The notes: generated from the sequence alone by a model not told the origin. Numbered from the stretch's first letter, positions 1 to 6,979 are shown. The stretch: 9,980 bases of DNA from an uncultured Lachnospiraceae bacterium (GCA_947564305.1 CANOBT010000186.1:1-9980), one strand, 5' to 3'. Made by a program: numbers and translations.

Positions 1-54
1 ATTACGAGGATCATACGGCAGAATCTGTAAAGAATTGTTAATAAACTGTGATAG

Positions 55-94
55 AGAGCTGTTATTTCAGAGTTGAGATAGCAGCTCTTTTTTT
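55..94 (+). terminator. Rho-independent terminator of an upstream gene
   Basis: An 11-bp stem (55-65 paired with 78-88, one G-U pair) with a 12-base loop is followed directly by a run of seven T (88-94). It would end a plus-strand transcript entering from before the window. Stop codons in all three plus frames lie just before or within it (28-30, 39-41, 74-76), so a gene tail may end here, but too little is present to choose its frame. It also insulates the downstream cluster from read-through. Confidence 0.8.
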
Positions 95-284
95 CGTAGG
101 ATAAATATATTGTTTATAAAAAGATTATAAATTCTTTGGACAATATAAGTTATTGATGTAAAATGGATTTATAAAGAGTATTTCAAGTTTTGGATTTTGA
201 AATAAGCTTCTTAACTTTATGTTTAAACAAGCGAAGATTTTTATGCTAGAGTTGATGTTTGAAAGTTGTGAGATAAAGTTCTAA

Positions 285-317
285 AACATTTTTAAAAGGA
301 ATCTTTTAGCAAATGTT
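285..317. repeat. AT-rich imperfect inverted repeat / stem-loop
   Basis: The sequence folds into one long hairpin. Seven base pairs (285-291 with 311-317) stack on a G-U pair and six more pairs (293-298 with 303-308), with a single bulged C at 310 and a GAAT tetraloop. No T-run follows on the plus strand, so a plus-strand terminator is unlikely. On the minus strand a short T-rich stretch follows, so a weak minus-strand terminator or a regulator binding site is possible. Confidence 0.4.
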
Positions 318-380
318 ATACGGCAGTAGTGTTCTGCCATGTCGGGAAGTGTGTCCATTCAAGCTACATACATTGTTGTT

Positions 381-410
381 TTGTATTCTCAAAGGGAAGT
401 GAGGTATACT
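381..410 (+). promoter_or_regulatory. Candidate sigma-A promoter for the accessory cluster
   Basis: TTGTAT (381-386) and TATACT (405-410) are separated by 18 bases, a reasonable match to a vegetative promoter. It would give a leader of about 150 bases before the gene at 568. A second candidate is the perfect TATAAT at 480-485, but it has no good -35 box at the right distance. In such AT-rich DNA, matches by chance are common, so this is tentative. Confidence 0.4.
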
Positions 411-567
411 TTACTTTGTAGATTAAGGTGTATAAAGAAAAAACAAATAATGGCGATATTTATATTATGGTGAGCCATATATAATATATATTTATTAAAG
501 ATTATATAGCGTACATAAATATAGCAATTTGAATATATTGAAAAAATTATTTATGGGAGGATGGAAA

Positions 568-1227
568 ATGAACGAAAAGGAGTTACTTAAAAATCTAATT
601 GATAATCCGAAACAGCCCTCTGTGAACGAGTGGGTATACGAGGTTGAAACTTTTTTAGAGGATACAAAAAATGTTTCGGAGGAAGCTAAAGAATTAATAC
701 GAGGAATTAAGCTTCAAGGTGATAATTTTCAGCGTTGTGATAATTTGGTAGCGTTATTGAGACAATTATACAAGAAAAAATATGATAAGATTACCGTACC
801 GCCAATAACAAAGAGAAGTCAAATTTTTGTGGCAATGATGTTTTCAGCAGAAACAGATAGAATTTATGAGAAGGTTTATAGGCCTGTTATTCAATCCATG
901 GACTATGTGGCGTTGAGAATTGATGAAAAACAGTTTAATGGTTCTATTATTAAAGAGATAACTACCGAAATAACAGATTCTATAGCTATGATAGCAGATT
1001 TGACTGGAAATAGAGGCGGGGTCTATTATGAAGCAGGTATAGCGAGAGGGCTGCAATTATGTAATCATCCTATAAAACTGATTTTTACTTGCCGACGTGA
1101 TTTCTTTGACAATGAGAAGGTTCATTTTGATGTAAGCGGAGACAACATATTGTTATATAACGATGATGAAGATTTGAACAACAAACTAAAAATGCGGCTA
1201 CAGGCCGCATTTGCGGATAAAAATTGA
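568..1227 (+). CDS. Nucleoside 2-deoxyribosyltransferase-like / TIR-like domain protein
   Basis: A 219-residue cytosolic protein with no signal peptide or membrane segment. The ATG at 568 was chosen because GGGAGG sits seven bases upstream; an in-frame TTG at 529 has no such site. Residues 1-80 are mostly helical and unrecognised. Residues about 86-197 look like a Rossmann-type domain of the nucleoside 2-deoxyribosyltransferase / TIR-like group: FVAMMFS strand (87-93), RID (117-119), IADLTGN (142-148), YYEAGIARGL (153-162) and a closing DVSGDNILLY strand (188-197). In that fold the glutamate of the YEAG motif (E155) is the expected catalytic or nucleotide-contacting residue. Family members cleave or transfer at N-glycosidic bonds of nucleosides, and relatives occur in antiphage and conflict loci as effectors or nucleotide sensors. 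The substrate cannot be read from the sequence. It is first in a same-strand cluster, 52 bases ahead of an ADP-ribosyltransferase, which suggests a shared role. Confidence 0.75.
   Translation: MNEKELLKNLIDNPKQPSVNEWVYEVETFLEDTKNVSEEAKELIRGIKLQGDNFQRCDNLVALLRQLYKKKYDKITVPPITKRSQIFVAMMFSAETDRIYEKVYRPVIQSMDYVALRIDEKQFNGSIIKEITTEITDSIAMIADLTGNRGGVYYEAGIARGLQLCNHPIKLIFTCRRDFFDNEKVHFDVSGDNILLYNDDEDLNNKLKMRLQAAFADKN
1190..1212. other. Perfect 9-bp hairpin at the 3' end of the first cluster gene
   Basis: AAATGCGGC (1190-1198) and GCCGCATTT (1204-1212) pair perfectly around the five-base loop TACAG, inside the last codons of the gene that ends at 1227. It is GC-rich in AT-rich surroundings. On the minus strand the stem is followed by TTAG-type sequence, so it could be a weak minus-strand terminator. 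On the plus strand it could be an mRNA processing or stability element between the first two genes. Confidence 0.35.
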
Positions 1228-1279
1228 ACATATATGTAATCGTAATTAATAGGTAATATTTATGAGGTGATGGATAAAC

Positions 1280-1912
1280 TTGAACAAATTGCTAGAAGGA
1301 AAATCATACCACGAATTTGATAGTACAGAAGAAGTGGAAATATGGGCTAGGAAACATTATGCCGATTTGTTGAATATCCCCAGAGAAGATGAGCTGCATC
1401 AAATGATTTCCAGCTATACAGGAAGTTACTATAAATGGTATAATAAATTATTGCGAAATTATATATCTGCAAACGGCAATAAGTCTAGAGAAATTGAATC
1501 AGTTGATGTTAAAGATGATGTGATAGAAATCCAGAAAATCACGGACATGCTGTGTAAGCATTCGTTGCCGGAAAATATTATTGCTTATCGATATACACAC
1601 AAAAAGGATATTGTGTCACTTTGTAGTGGAAATGTATTGCGCAATGGCATAGAGTTTTCCGATAAGGCGTTTTTCAGTACAACACTTATCCGCAAGATGT
1701 TAAAGGGATTTATGTGGGAGAACCATTGTGATTGCCTTTTAAAGCTTTATCTTCCCCAAGGGTTGCCAGGCGCATATGTTTCAATAGATAAAGAATGGTC
1801 ACGTTTAGATGAGCAAGAATTTTTATTGCCACCGAACACTAATTTTAGGATTTTAAAAATTCATCATTTTACATATCCACTTAAAATTGAATGCAAGGCA
1901 ATTTATAATTAG
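1280..1912 (+). CDS. Mono-ADP-ribosyltransferase (ADPRT exoenzyme-like fold)
   Basis: A 210-residue protein that I assign to the R-S-E class of ADP-ribosyltransferases, which move ADP-ribose from NAD+ to a target. The three signature elements appear in order and spacing: R104 in IAYRYTH (NAD+ binding), FFSTT at 131-135 (the STS element, here STT), and E178-Q179-E180 followed by FLLPP. An E-x-E pair is typical of arginine-modifying enzymes, with E180 as the catalytic residue. The upstream segment YTGSYYKWYNKLLR (46-59) matches the helical start of this toxin fold. There is no signal peptide, so the enzyme probably acts inside the producing cell rather than as a secreted toxin. The start is a TTG at 1280, chosen because AGGTGAT (1265-1271) lies eight bases upstream; the ATG at 1270 is in another frame and gives only 16 codons. 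No obvious antitoxin or ADP-ribosylglycohydrolase gene is adjacent. The target is unknown. Confidence 0.8.
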   Translation: MNKLLEGKSYHEFDSTEEVEIWARKHYADLLNIPREDELHQMISSYTGSYYKWYNKLLRNYISANGNKSREIESVDVKDDVIEIQKITDMLCKHSLPENIIAYRYTHKKDIVSLCSGNVLRNGIEFSDKAFFSTTLIRKMLKGFMWENHCDCLLKLYLPQGLPGAYVSIDKEWSRLDEQEFLLPPNTNFRILKIHHFTYPLKIECKAIYN

Positions 1913-1976
1913 TTTATTAAATTTGTACAGCATATCATTAAATATTTTTATGTCGAATACTTAAAACGGAGGGGGC

Positions 1977-3218
1977 ATGGAAACGGTAATGTCGTTTTTT
2001 AGCAGTATCATAATAAATATTATTTCTTGCGTTGCATATGATAAAGGACGCCTTTTTATTGCATCAATGGATAAAGGGAAAATTGAAGAAAAAATTTGTG
2101 CATGGACAGAAAAATTTTTTTCTACACATTCTGAAATGGTTTTTGAAACATCGAAATTTATTGATTATGTCACTTATCAAAAACCATTGGAAAAGATATG
2201 TGAATATGTATTTAATGCAAATAAAAATGTAGTAATTAAAGAGCAAGATTTTGTAAAAAGCCTTGTATATGAATATAAAAGAAATATTAATGATGCAGGT
2301 GTAAACTGCTCTATTCTTGAGGAAAGTGCAATAAGAGATCTGTTTTATGGTGTTTTAGTTCTTTGCAAAGAAATATTATCTGAAAAAACTACTAAAGGTG
2401 AAAAATTAATTTTGTATCAAAGCCAGCAAAGCAATGTCAAACTTGATGCAGGGATTAGGGATATTAGTTCCAAAATTGACGAACTTGAGGAAAAACTCAC
2501 ACATCAGGATCAAATAACGGACTCTATAGTTATTGAGGATGTATATAAAATTTTGTCAGGTGCAATATGGGAAGGAAAACTTACAAAGGTATTTAGTTTT
2601 CTTTCGGTGCTTGCAGGAAAGAATGATGACTTGGAAAATGCAGTCAAGATTAAGCTTGCGGTTTTATCTGACTATAATGTTTTAACAGGAGAGCCGCTGA
2701 TTTTATGTGGGAATATTAAAAATGTAGTTTTAAGAGATGATGTGTTTCGCCTGTTGATTCTCCATAATTTTTTTAAGCCAGATAAATTGAATCCTTATCT
2801 GGAATTAATATCAGATCCGACTTTGAAAAAAATTGCTATATCTGTTGCTACAGGCCATTTGGAGGATGTGATTACTGAATCAAAGACGAGGCAAAATAAT
2901 GTTACTAGTTATAACTGTGAAATTGTTGCTGGATTGGAAACAGAAGAATGGCTTACTAAGCGTCTTTGTGTTTTAAAATTGAATATACTGCCCATATGTA
3001 ACCTTTCAAAAACGATTGCAGAATTGGTTCAACAACCTAATTTTGTTGATCAACTTTACATATGGGAACATTACCTTAACGAAGTGATTGCTTTTGATAG
3101 TGATAAAAAGTGTGTAAATTCTGATATATTCTGCAAATATTTTGATGAGATGAAGGAAAGCATCAATATTTTTAATCATGCGCAAATAGATTTACAAAAG
3201 CGTTTTATGTATCCTTGA
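1977..3218 (+). CDS. Helical protein with coiled coil, N-terminal part of a putative TPR-GreAB-C-PIN conflict system
   Basis: A 413-residue, almost wholly helical protein with no recognised enzymatic motif. Residues 5-20 form a short hydrophobic helix (FFSSIIINIISCVAY) like the start of the helical N-terminal domains seen in STAND/NACHT-type and TPR conflict proteins; it is too short and irregular to call a membrane anchor. Residues about 155-180 have a heptad-like charged pattern (DISSKIDELEEKL) suggesting a coiled coil. Residues 185-413 look like HEAT/TPR-type helix pairs. GGAGGGGG (1968-1975) precedes the ATG at 1977 at short spacing; the next ATG (1989) would be too far away. The stop overlaps the start of the next gene by four bases, and the next protein begins in the middle of a similar helical array. 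The two may therefore form one complex, or may derive from a single protein of about 1,200 residues. Likely role: sensor or scaffold half of an immunity module. Function is inferred from context only. Confidence 0.6.
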   Translation: METVMSFFSSIIINIISCVAYDKGRLFIASMDKGKIEEKICAWTEKFFSTHSEMVFETSKFIDYVTYQKPLEKICEYVFNANKNVVIKEQDFVKSLVYEYKRNINDAGVNCSILEESAIRDLFYGVLVLCKEILSEKTTKGEKLILYQSQQSNVKLDAGIRDISSKIDELEEKLTHQDQITDSIVIEDVYKILSGAIWEGKLTKVFSFLSVLAGKNDDLENAVKIKLAVLSDYNVLTGEPLILCGNIKNVVLRDDVFRLLILHNFFKPDKLNPYLELISDPTLKKIAISVATGHLEDVITESKTRQNNVTSYNCEIVAGLETEEWLTKRLCVLKLNILPICNLSKTIAELVQQPNFVDQLYIWEHYLNEVIAFDSDKKCVNSDIFCKYFDEMKESINIFNHAQIDLQKRFMYP

Positions 3219-5569
3219 TAAAAGGAATGTTATTGGCAGAGGATGCAGGTATAAATAATATATTGGATTCCATTCCAAATAAAATTGCTGAACTTCCGGA
3301 AATCGAAGCATATAAATTTATTCGGGAGATAAAAGAAGGGAGGGCCAATCAAGACAGCGTAATTAGATTTGTTCTCCGCACAGGGCAATATTGGGTTTTG
3401 ATTAATTACTGCGCAAGTCTTAAAGATGATCAGAAAGCTTTAGATGTAATTAATCAGGTAAAATGGTTATTGGATCAGAGTTTTGAAATATTTGAATATA
3501 CAGTTATTGCTACCAAATGTGTTTTGGAAAATCAGGATGCACTGAAGCTGTTGAAAGAACATGAAAAGACTTATTCTGATTATATTGAATTTTGGGTTAG
3601 AGCATACCAAATGTCTGAAACGGATGATGAGCATCAATGGGCGGTAAATTCGGCCATTGCTAAAATGAGGGATGATGAATGTAAATCAGTAGGTATTTAC
3701 GGAAGAAAATCATTGGTGGATATTTTGATTAAGGAAAAGAAATATACGGAAGCAATAAGTATAATAGCAGGTCTTGAACAAATAGTTGCAGATAATTTGG
3801 ACATGACTTATAGGAAGATCGAAGTCTATATGAATAGCGGACATCAGATAGAAGCTCTTACTGAAATAAATGGACATTATGATGATCTGAAAAATGATGT
3901 ACGGATTATGGACTTGCTGCTTTCCGTTTCTTTAAATTATAAACGCGCTGTTGATGACAAGATACTTGCTCATGCAAAAGAGTTTAATAACGTAAGGGTT
4001 TTGATGTTGGCGGCTGAGACAGAGTATATTAAGGGAAATTTCAATGAGGCGAGAAAACTGGCGATGCAGTCAATGCTCATATCGACAGTGGATAATGAAG
4101 AACTTTTTGATGTTGCGAGCAAGTTTTTTCTTGGAGATGATTCCGAGAGTAACAGCACGCTCAGCCGCGTAAAGGAGAATACTTTTTTTGTTGCTAATAA
4201 TCAGCAGGATCATACAAGACAGACATTTTGCATTTATAAGGAAAAAATATTACCAGAGGTAGAATATCGGTGGAAGGATGCGTGGCACATACATATTGAC
4301 GACGCTATTAATATGAATTATATGCGTCTTTCTATTGGAGATGTGATTGATTTTAAGGGTAGTTTGTATAAATTGGTTCGTATTGGCTCTATAGAGGCAT
4401 TTTACTTTCATGTTTGTCTGGAAAGTATGATCAGGCGAAACCGGGCATGGGCTATTACTGGAAAAAATGCTGAAGAGATGCTGCAAGGAATTATTGAGAC
4501 CTACAGAGAGCATCCCGGCTGGAATGACAAGGATTGGGAACAAGCATATATGGATTTTTCTCAATCTCCGTTGACTGTTTTTGCGCTGAAGTCGTTTGTG
4601 AATCTGGAATACGGGCAGTTAATGCGGGTTATAATGGATGATTCTTCTGTGATAGTCAGAGAATATATATTACCAGCAAAAAAATATGATGGTAGAGAAT
4701 ATGTGGTAACCTATACAGCATTAGTGGAGATGTACAAATTGGGAATTGATTCCAAAGAATTATGCCGTGATTCTATAATGGTTCCGTATTCCGCAGTGGT
4801 GGAAGCTGAACGGGAGGCAGATGCTATATATAAGAGCAATAACAGGGAAATTGTAGCTTCGTTAGCTGTTCGGGATGAGAAAGTGCAATTTTTTGAGTCG
4901 GGAGAAGATGTTAAGCGGGAAAATATCCGTCAGGCTATTGGATTTAGAAAGTTCATATCAGGTTTTTCAATTATCGAAAATATGCATGATATAATAATTC
5001 AGGAGTTGCAAAGCAAGGATATCATGGAGATTATTGGAATCAGCGATTATGATGCGCTTGCACTTGCACATACAAGAGGGGCTGTTTTAATAACTGGAGA
5101 AATGCTGGTGGCAGGTTTGACAAAGTTAGAGGCAGCAAAAGCAGATGCTGCTGGCATAGCAGATTTCCTATGTTTACTTGGGATACCTATTATGAGATTG
5201 TTTGATATAATAAATCGGATGATGCAATACAGGTTTTATGCCGCAATTACTCCAACAGTGGCATTGCATGTCAGGGATCAATATGATATTGCCAATGTGG
5301 CAGAAAGGGGGAAAATTGCTGAAGCATGGAATGATATTTTGCAAATTGTGAAAAATCTTGAGGATGAGAATTATCGAGAAAAATTTAAAGAAGCTTGTCT
5401 TGAGACTATGCGTTTGCTGGGAGAAGACAATGTGGATTTAAGGCATCCTATTTTGCAGGCATTTTATTGGGCATCGTTTTATTATAACGATTTAAGGATA
5501 AATTATTATATAGAGGAAGGTGCACTATATTATAATGTTGTTCGGATAGATAGAGAAACCGAAAGTTGA
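3215..5569 (+). CDS. TPR / GreAB-C-like / PIN-domain protein of a predicted conflict system
   Basis: A 784-residue protein with three regions. Residues about 10-310 are TPR-like helix pairs (for example YTEAISIIAGLEQI at 177-190 and NFNEARKLAMQSML at 275-288). Residues about 335-410 form a compact beta-rich unit (IGDVIDFKGSLYKLVRI, then EAFYFHVCLESMI) that resembles a GreA/GreB C-terminal-like domain. Residues about 490-660 look PIN-like: a VVTYTALVEMYKLGI strand-helix (497-511), VPYSAVVE ending in E530, YDALALAHTRGAVLIT with D613, then GE with E629. PIN domains are metal-dependent ribonucleases, but the usual first aspartate aligns with T499 here, so activity is uncertain. This order matches the predicted TPR-GreAB-C-PIN conflict systems. 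The TTG at 3215 overlaps the previous stop and has no clear ribosome binding site; an in-frame ATG at 3227 is an alternative. Translation is either coupled to the gene upstream or this is the back half of a gene split by a frameshift. Confidence 0.65.
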   Translation: MIKGMLLAEDAGINNILDSIPNKIAELPEIEAYKFIREIKEGRANQDSVIRFVLRTGQYWVLINYCASLKDDQKALDVINQVKWLLDQSFEIFEYTVIATKCVLENQDALKLLKEHEKTYSDYIEFWVRAYQMSETDDEHQWAVNSAIAKMRDDECKSVGIYGRKSLVDILIKEKKYTEAISIIAGLEQIVADNLDMTYRKIEVYMNSGHQIEALTEINGHYDDLKNDVRIMDLLLSVSLNYKRAVDDKILAHAKEFNNVRVLMLAAETEYIKGNFNEARKLAMQSMLISTVDNEELFDVASKFFLGDDSESNSTLSRVKENTFFVANNQQDHTRQTFCIYKEKILPEVEYRWKDAWHIHIDDAINMNYMRLSIGDVIDFKGSLYKLVRIGSIEAFYFHVCLESMIRRNRAWAITGKNAEEMLQGIIETYREHPGWNDKDWEQAYMDFSQSPLTVFALKSFVNLEYGQLMRVIMDDSSVIVREYILPAKKYDGREYVVTYTALVEMYKLGIDSKELCRDSIMVPYSAVVEAEREADAIYKSNNREIVASLAVRDEKVQFFESGEDVKRENIRQAIGFRKFISGFSIIENMHDIIIQELQSKDIMEIIGISDYDALALAHTRGAVLITGEMLVAGLTKLEAAKADAAGIADFLCLLGIPIMRLFDIINRMMQYRFYAAITPTVALHVRDQYDIANVAERGKIAEAWNDILQIVKNLEDENYREKFKEACLETMRLLGEDNVDLRHPILQAFYWASFYYNDLRINYYIEEGALYYNVVRIDRETES

Positions 5570-5591
5570 GAAAACAAATTATTTAAAGAAA

Positions 5592-5801
5592 ATGGATAAA
5601 GCAACATTGCTGGAATAATTGCGAATTCTGCTTGTAGAATCTGTGAGAAGAATTTATGGAGGACATGATATGCTCAGAACGGATAGGTAGAAAATGTTGG
5701 TTGATTCGGGAGAAATTTCGGGGTATAATAATAGCGAGGTCATGAGCCTTCTGTGTATGCCCCATGTATTTCGAACAGATGCAGAAGGAGGAAACCAATG
5801 A
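5592..5801 (+). pseudogene. Possible degraded small gene upstream of the nuclease gene
   Basis: One frame from ATG 5592 to TGA 5799-5801 reads as protein-like sequence (starting MDKATLLE, later SGEISGYNNSEVM) broken by only two stops, TAA at 5616 and TAG near 5688. Its final stop overlaps the ATG of the nuclease gene at 5798 in an ATGA arrangement typical of translationally coupled genes. An intact 35-codon piece remains from ATG 5694. This could be a decayed small partner gene of about 70 codons. The alternative is chance, because the stretch is short and also contains a near-perfect promoter. I do not recognise the peptide. Confidence 0.3.
5701..5729 (+). promoter_or_regulatory. Near-consensus sigma-A promoter for the PD-(D/E)XK nuclease gene
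   Basis: TTGATT (5701-5706) and a perfect TATAAT (5724-5729) are separated by exactly 17 bases. The predicted transcript start near 5736 leaves a leader of about 60 bases before the ribosome binding site and ATG at 5798. This suggests that the nuclease gene is transcribed independently of the four-gene cluster before it. Confidence 0.6.
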
Positions 5802-6748
5802 ACGTAGAAATCAATAATGCAATAAATGCAGCGGATACTGAAGCGCAATATGATGAAAAGGCCAAGCGTCTGTTAAGCAACAAGATTATACTGGCACATA
5901 TTTTAGTAAAGGCTGTGGATGAGTTTCAGGGAATGACACCCGAGGCCGTTGCGCCTTATATTGAGGGAGACCCGCTTATTAGCGTGGTTCCAGTGGAGCC
6001 GGGGCTGACAAATGCGGTAGCAAAGCCTGTTGCTGATAGTCTGAAAACAGGACAGCGTATTATTGGGCTGAACACGGAAAATGTAGAGGTAAATGAAGGG
6101 CTTGTCCGGTTTGATATTATCTTTTATGTACGAATGAAAGACGGTATTTCACAGGTTATTGTCAATCTGGAGGCACAAAAAGATGAGCCAACAAGCTATC
6201 ACGTTTTGAACCGGGCAGTGTTTTATGTAAGTCGTCTTATTTCTTCACAGAAAGAACGGGATTTTGTTAAAACGAACTATAATGACATCAGGCGTGTATT
6301 TTCCATATGGGTTTGTATGAATATGACTGAGAACAGTATGGCGTATGTTCATTTGTCAAAAGATGACCTGATTGGGGCTTATCCTTGGAAAGGCGGGCTT
6401 GACCTGCTGAATATTGTTATGATAGGCATAGCAGACGAACTTCCTGAACATGATGAAAAATATGAACTGCATCGTCTGCTGAGTGCATTGCTGTCGATGG
6501 AATTATCTACTGATGAAAAGTTAGGAATTATTAAAAATGAGTATAGAATTCCGGTAGATGATAAATTGAGAAAGGATGTGAGTGCCATGTGTAATTTGTC
6601 GCAGGGAATTAAAGATGCTGAAAATGCAAAAATAATCATGAATATGCACAAGAAAGGCTATACGCCGGAACAAATAGCAGAAATTGTAGAGAAAACCATT
6701 GACGAAGTTGAGGGCGTAATAAGGAAAAAAGAGCCCGTTTTGGTGTAA
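5798..6748 (+). CDS. PD-(D/E)XK nuclease family transposase (Rpn/PDDEXK_2-like)
   Basis: A 316-residue protein of the PD-(D/E)XK nuclease family transposase group, which is very common and multi-copy in Lachnospiraceae. It begins with the typical helical lead-in (YDEKAKRLLSNKIILAHILV, 18-37). The nuclease core follows: D106 in VRFDIIFYVR, then a strand ending in NLEAQKDE with E125. The position after E-x is Q127, as is usual for this branch, rather than lysine. The conserved H-V-L-N-R-A-V-F-Y segment is at 135-143. The tail (IIMNMHKKGYTPEQIAEIV, 279-297) is the short helix-turn segment typical of Rpn-like proteins. AAGGAGG (5785-5791) lies six bases before the chosen ATG; the longer open frame from 5753 has no such site. 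Relatives promote RecA-independent DNA recombination, and many are annotated as transposases although they carry no terminal inverted repeats. It has its own promoter, so a functional link to the upstream cluster is not shown. Confidence 0.8.
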   Translation: MNVEINNAINAADTEAQYDEKAKRLLSNKIILAHILVKAVDEFQGMTPEAVAPYIEGDPLISVVPVEPGLTNAVAKPVADSLKTGQRIIGLNTENVEVNEGLVRFDIIFYVRMKDGISQVIVNLEAQKDEPTSYHVLNRAVFYVSRLISSQKERDFVKTNYNDIRRVFSIWVCMNMTENSMAYVHLSKDDLIGAYPWKGGLDLLNIVMIGIADELPEHDEKYELHRLLSALLSMELSTDEKLGIIKNEYRIPVDDKLRKDVSAMCNLSQGIKDAENAKIIMNMHKKGYTPEQIAEIVEKTIDEVEGVIRKKEPVLV

Positions 6749-6774
6749 CTGCAGAGTGCAATGAGACGGACAGG

Positions 6775-6824
6775 AAAGCAGTGAACATGGTTTTCGATTT
6801 AATGAAAGCGGTTCACTGCTTTTG
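6775..6824 (+). terminator. Stem-loop with 12-bp arms after the nuclease gene, likely terminator
   Basis: AAAGCAGTGAAC (6775-6786) pairs perfectly with GTTCACTGCTTT (6811-6822) around a 24-base loop, 26 bases past the nuclease stop codon. The right arm ends in four T's followed by G, and a second T-rich patch comes soon after. The tail is weak for an intrinsic terminator but position and symmetry fit. A bidirectional element or a regulator site is possible. Confidence 0.55.
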
Positions 6825-6926
6825 TGGTTTATATTTGCAAAATGCAGAAAAAAGTTATCAGAAATTGAAATGATTTAGTAAGATTAATTTATCCAGCACA
6901 GGGAAATAAAACTTCACACGACCGCT

Positions 6927-6964
6927 ATATGTTGTGCAAACAGCTTGACAAAACCCATATGTTG
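6927..6964 (+). repeat. Direct repeat ATATGTTG, 30-bp period, flanking a -35 box
   Basis: ATATGTTG occurs at 6927-6934 and at 6957-6964. The copies are 30 bases apart, close to three helical turns, with one copy upstream of the TTGACA box and one in the promoter spacer. This is the layout of an operator for a dimeric regulator, but the unit is only 8 bases and could be chance. Confidence 0.3.
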
Positions 6965-6973
6965 CGTTAATCT
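6945..6973 (+). promoter_or_regulatory. Candidate promoter with perfect TTGACA box
   Basis: TTGACA (6945-6950) is followed after 17 bases by TAATCT (6968-6973), a weak -10 box. A transcript would start near 6980, just before the first GC-rich stem-loop at 6991, which fits a dedicated promoter for a structured leader or small RNA. The poor -10 match suggests regulation or an activator requirement. Confidence 0.45.
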
Positions 6974-6979
6974 TATCTT

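Larger units (their letters stand above)
95..567. other. AT-rich intergenic region upstream of the accessory cluster
   Basis: About 470 bases with no reading frame that looks like a gene on either strand. It contains an AT-rich stem-loop (285-317), a small GGCAG/CTGCC hairpin (322-338), and two promoter-like sites (381-410 and a TATAAT at 480-485). It probably serves as the regulatory and 5' untranslated region of the gene starting at 568. Its length is unusual for a simple promoter region. Confidence 0.6.

Noticed and set aside
13..326. A direct repeat ATACGGCAG at 13-21 and 318-326 as possible attachment sites
   Set aside because: Only nine bases match and no integrase or target gene is linked to them here; chance is a sufficient explanation.
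3190..3220. A programmed -1 ribosomal frameshift joining the two TPR/PIN genes
   Set aside because: No canonical X-XXY-YYZ slippery heptamer and no clear downstream stem-loop is visible at the junction, so simple coupling or a disruptive frameshift is more likely.
5570..6830. An insertion sequence made by the nuclease family transposase gene
   Set aside because: No terminal inverted repeats or target duplication flank the gene; the 12-bp inverted repeat at 6775-6822 is a local hairpin on one side only.
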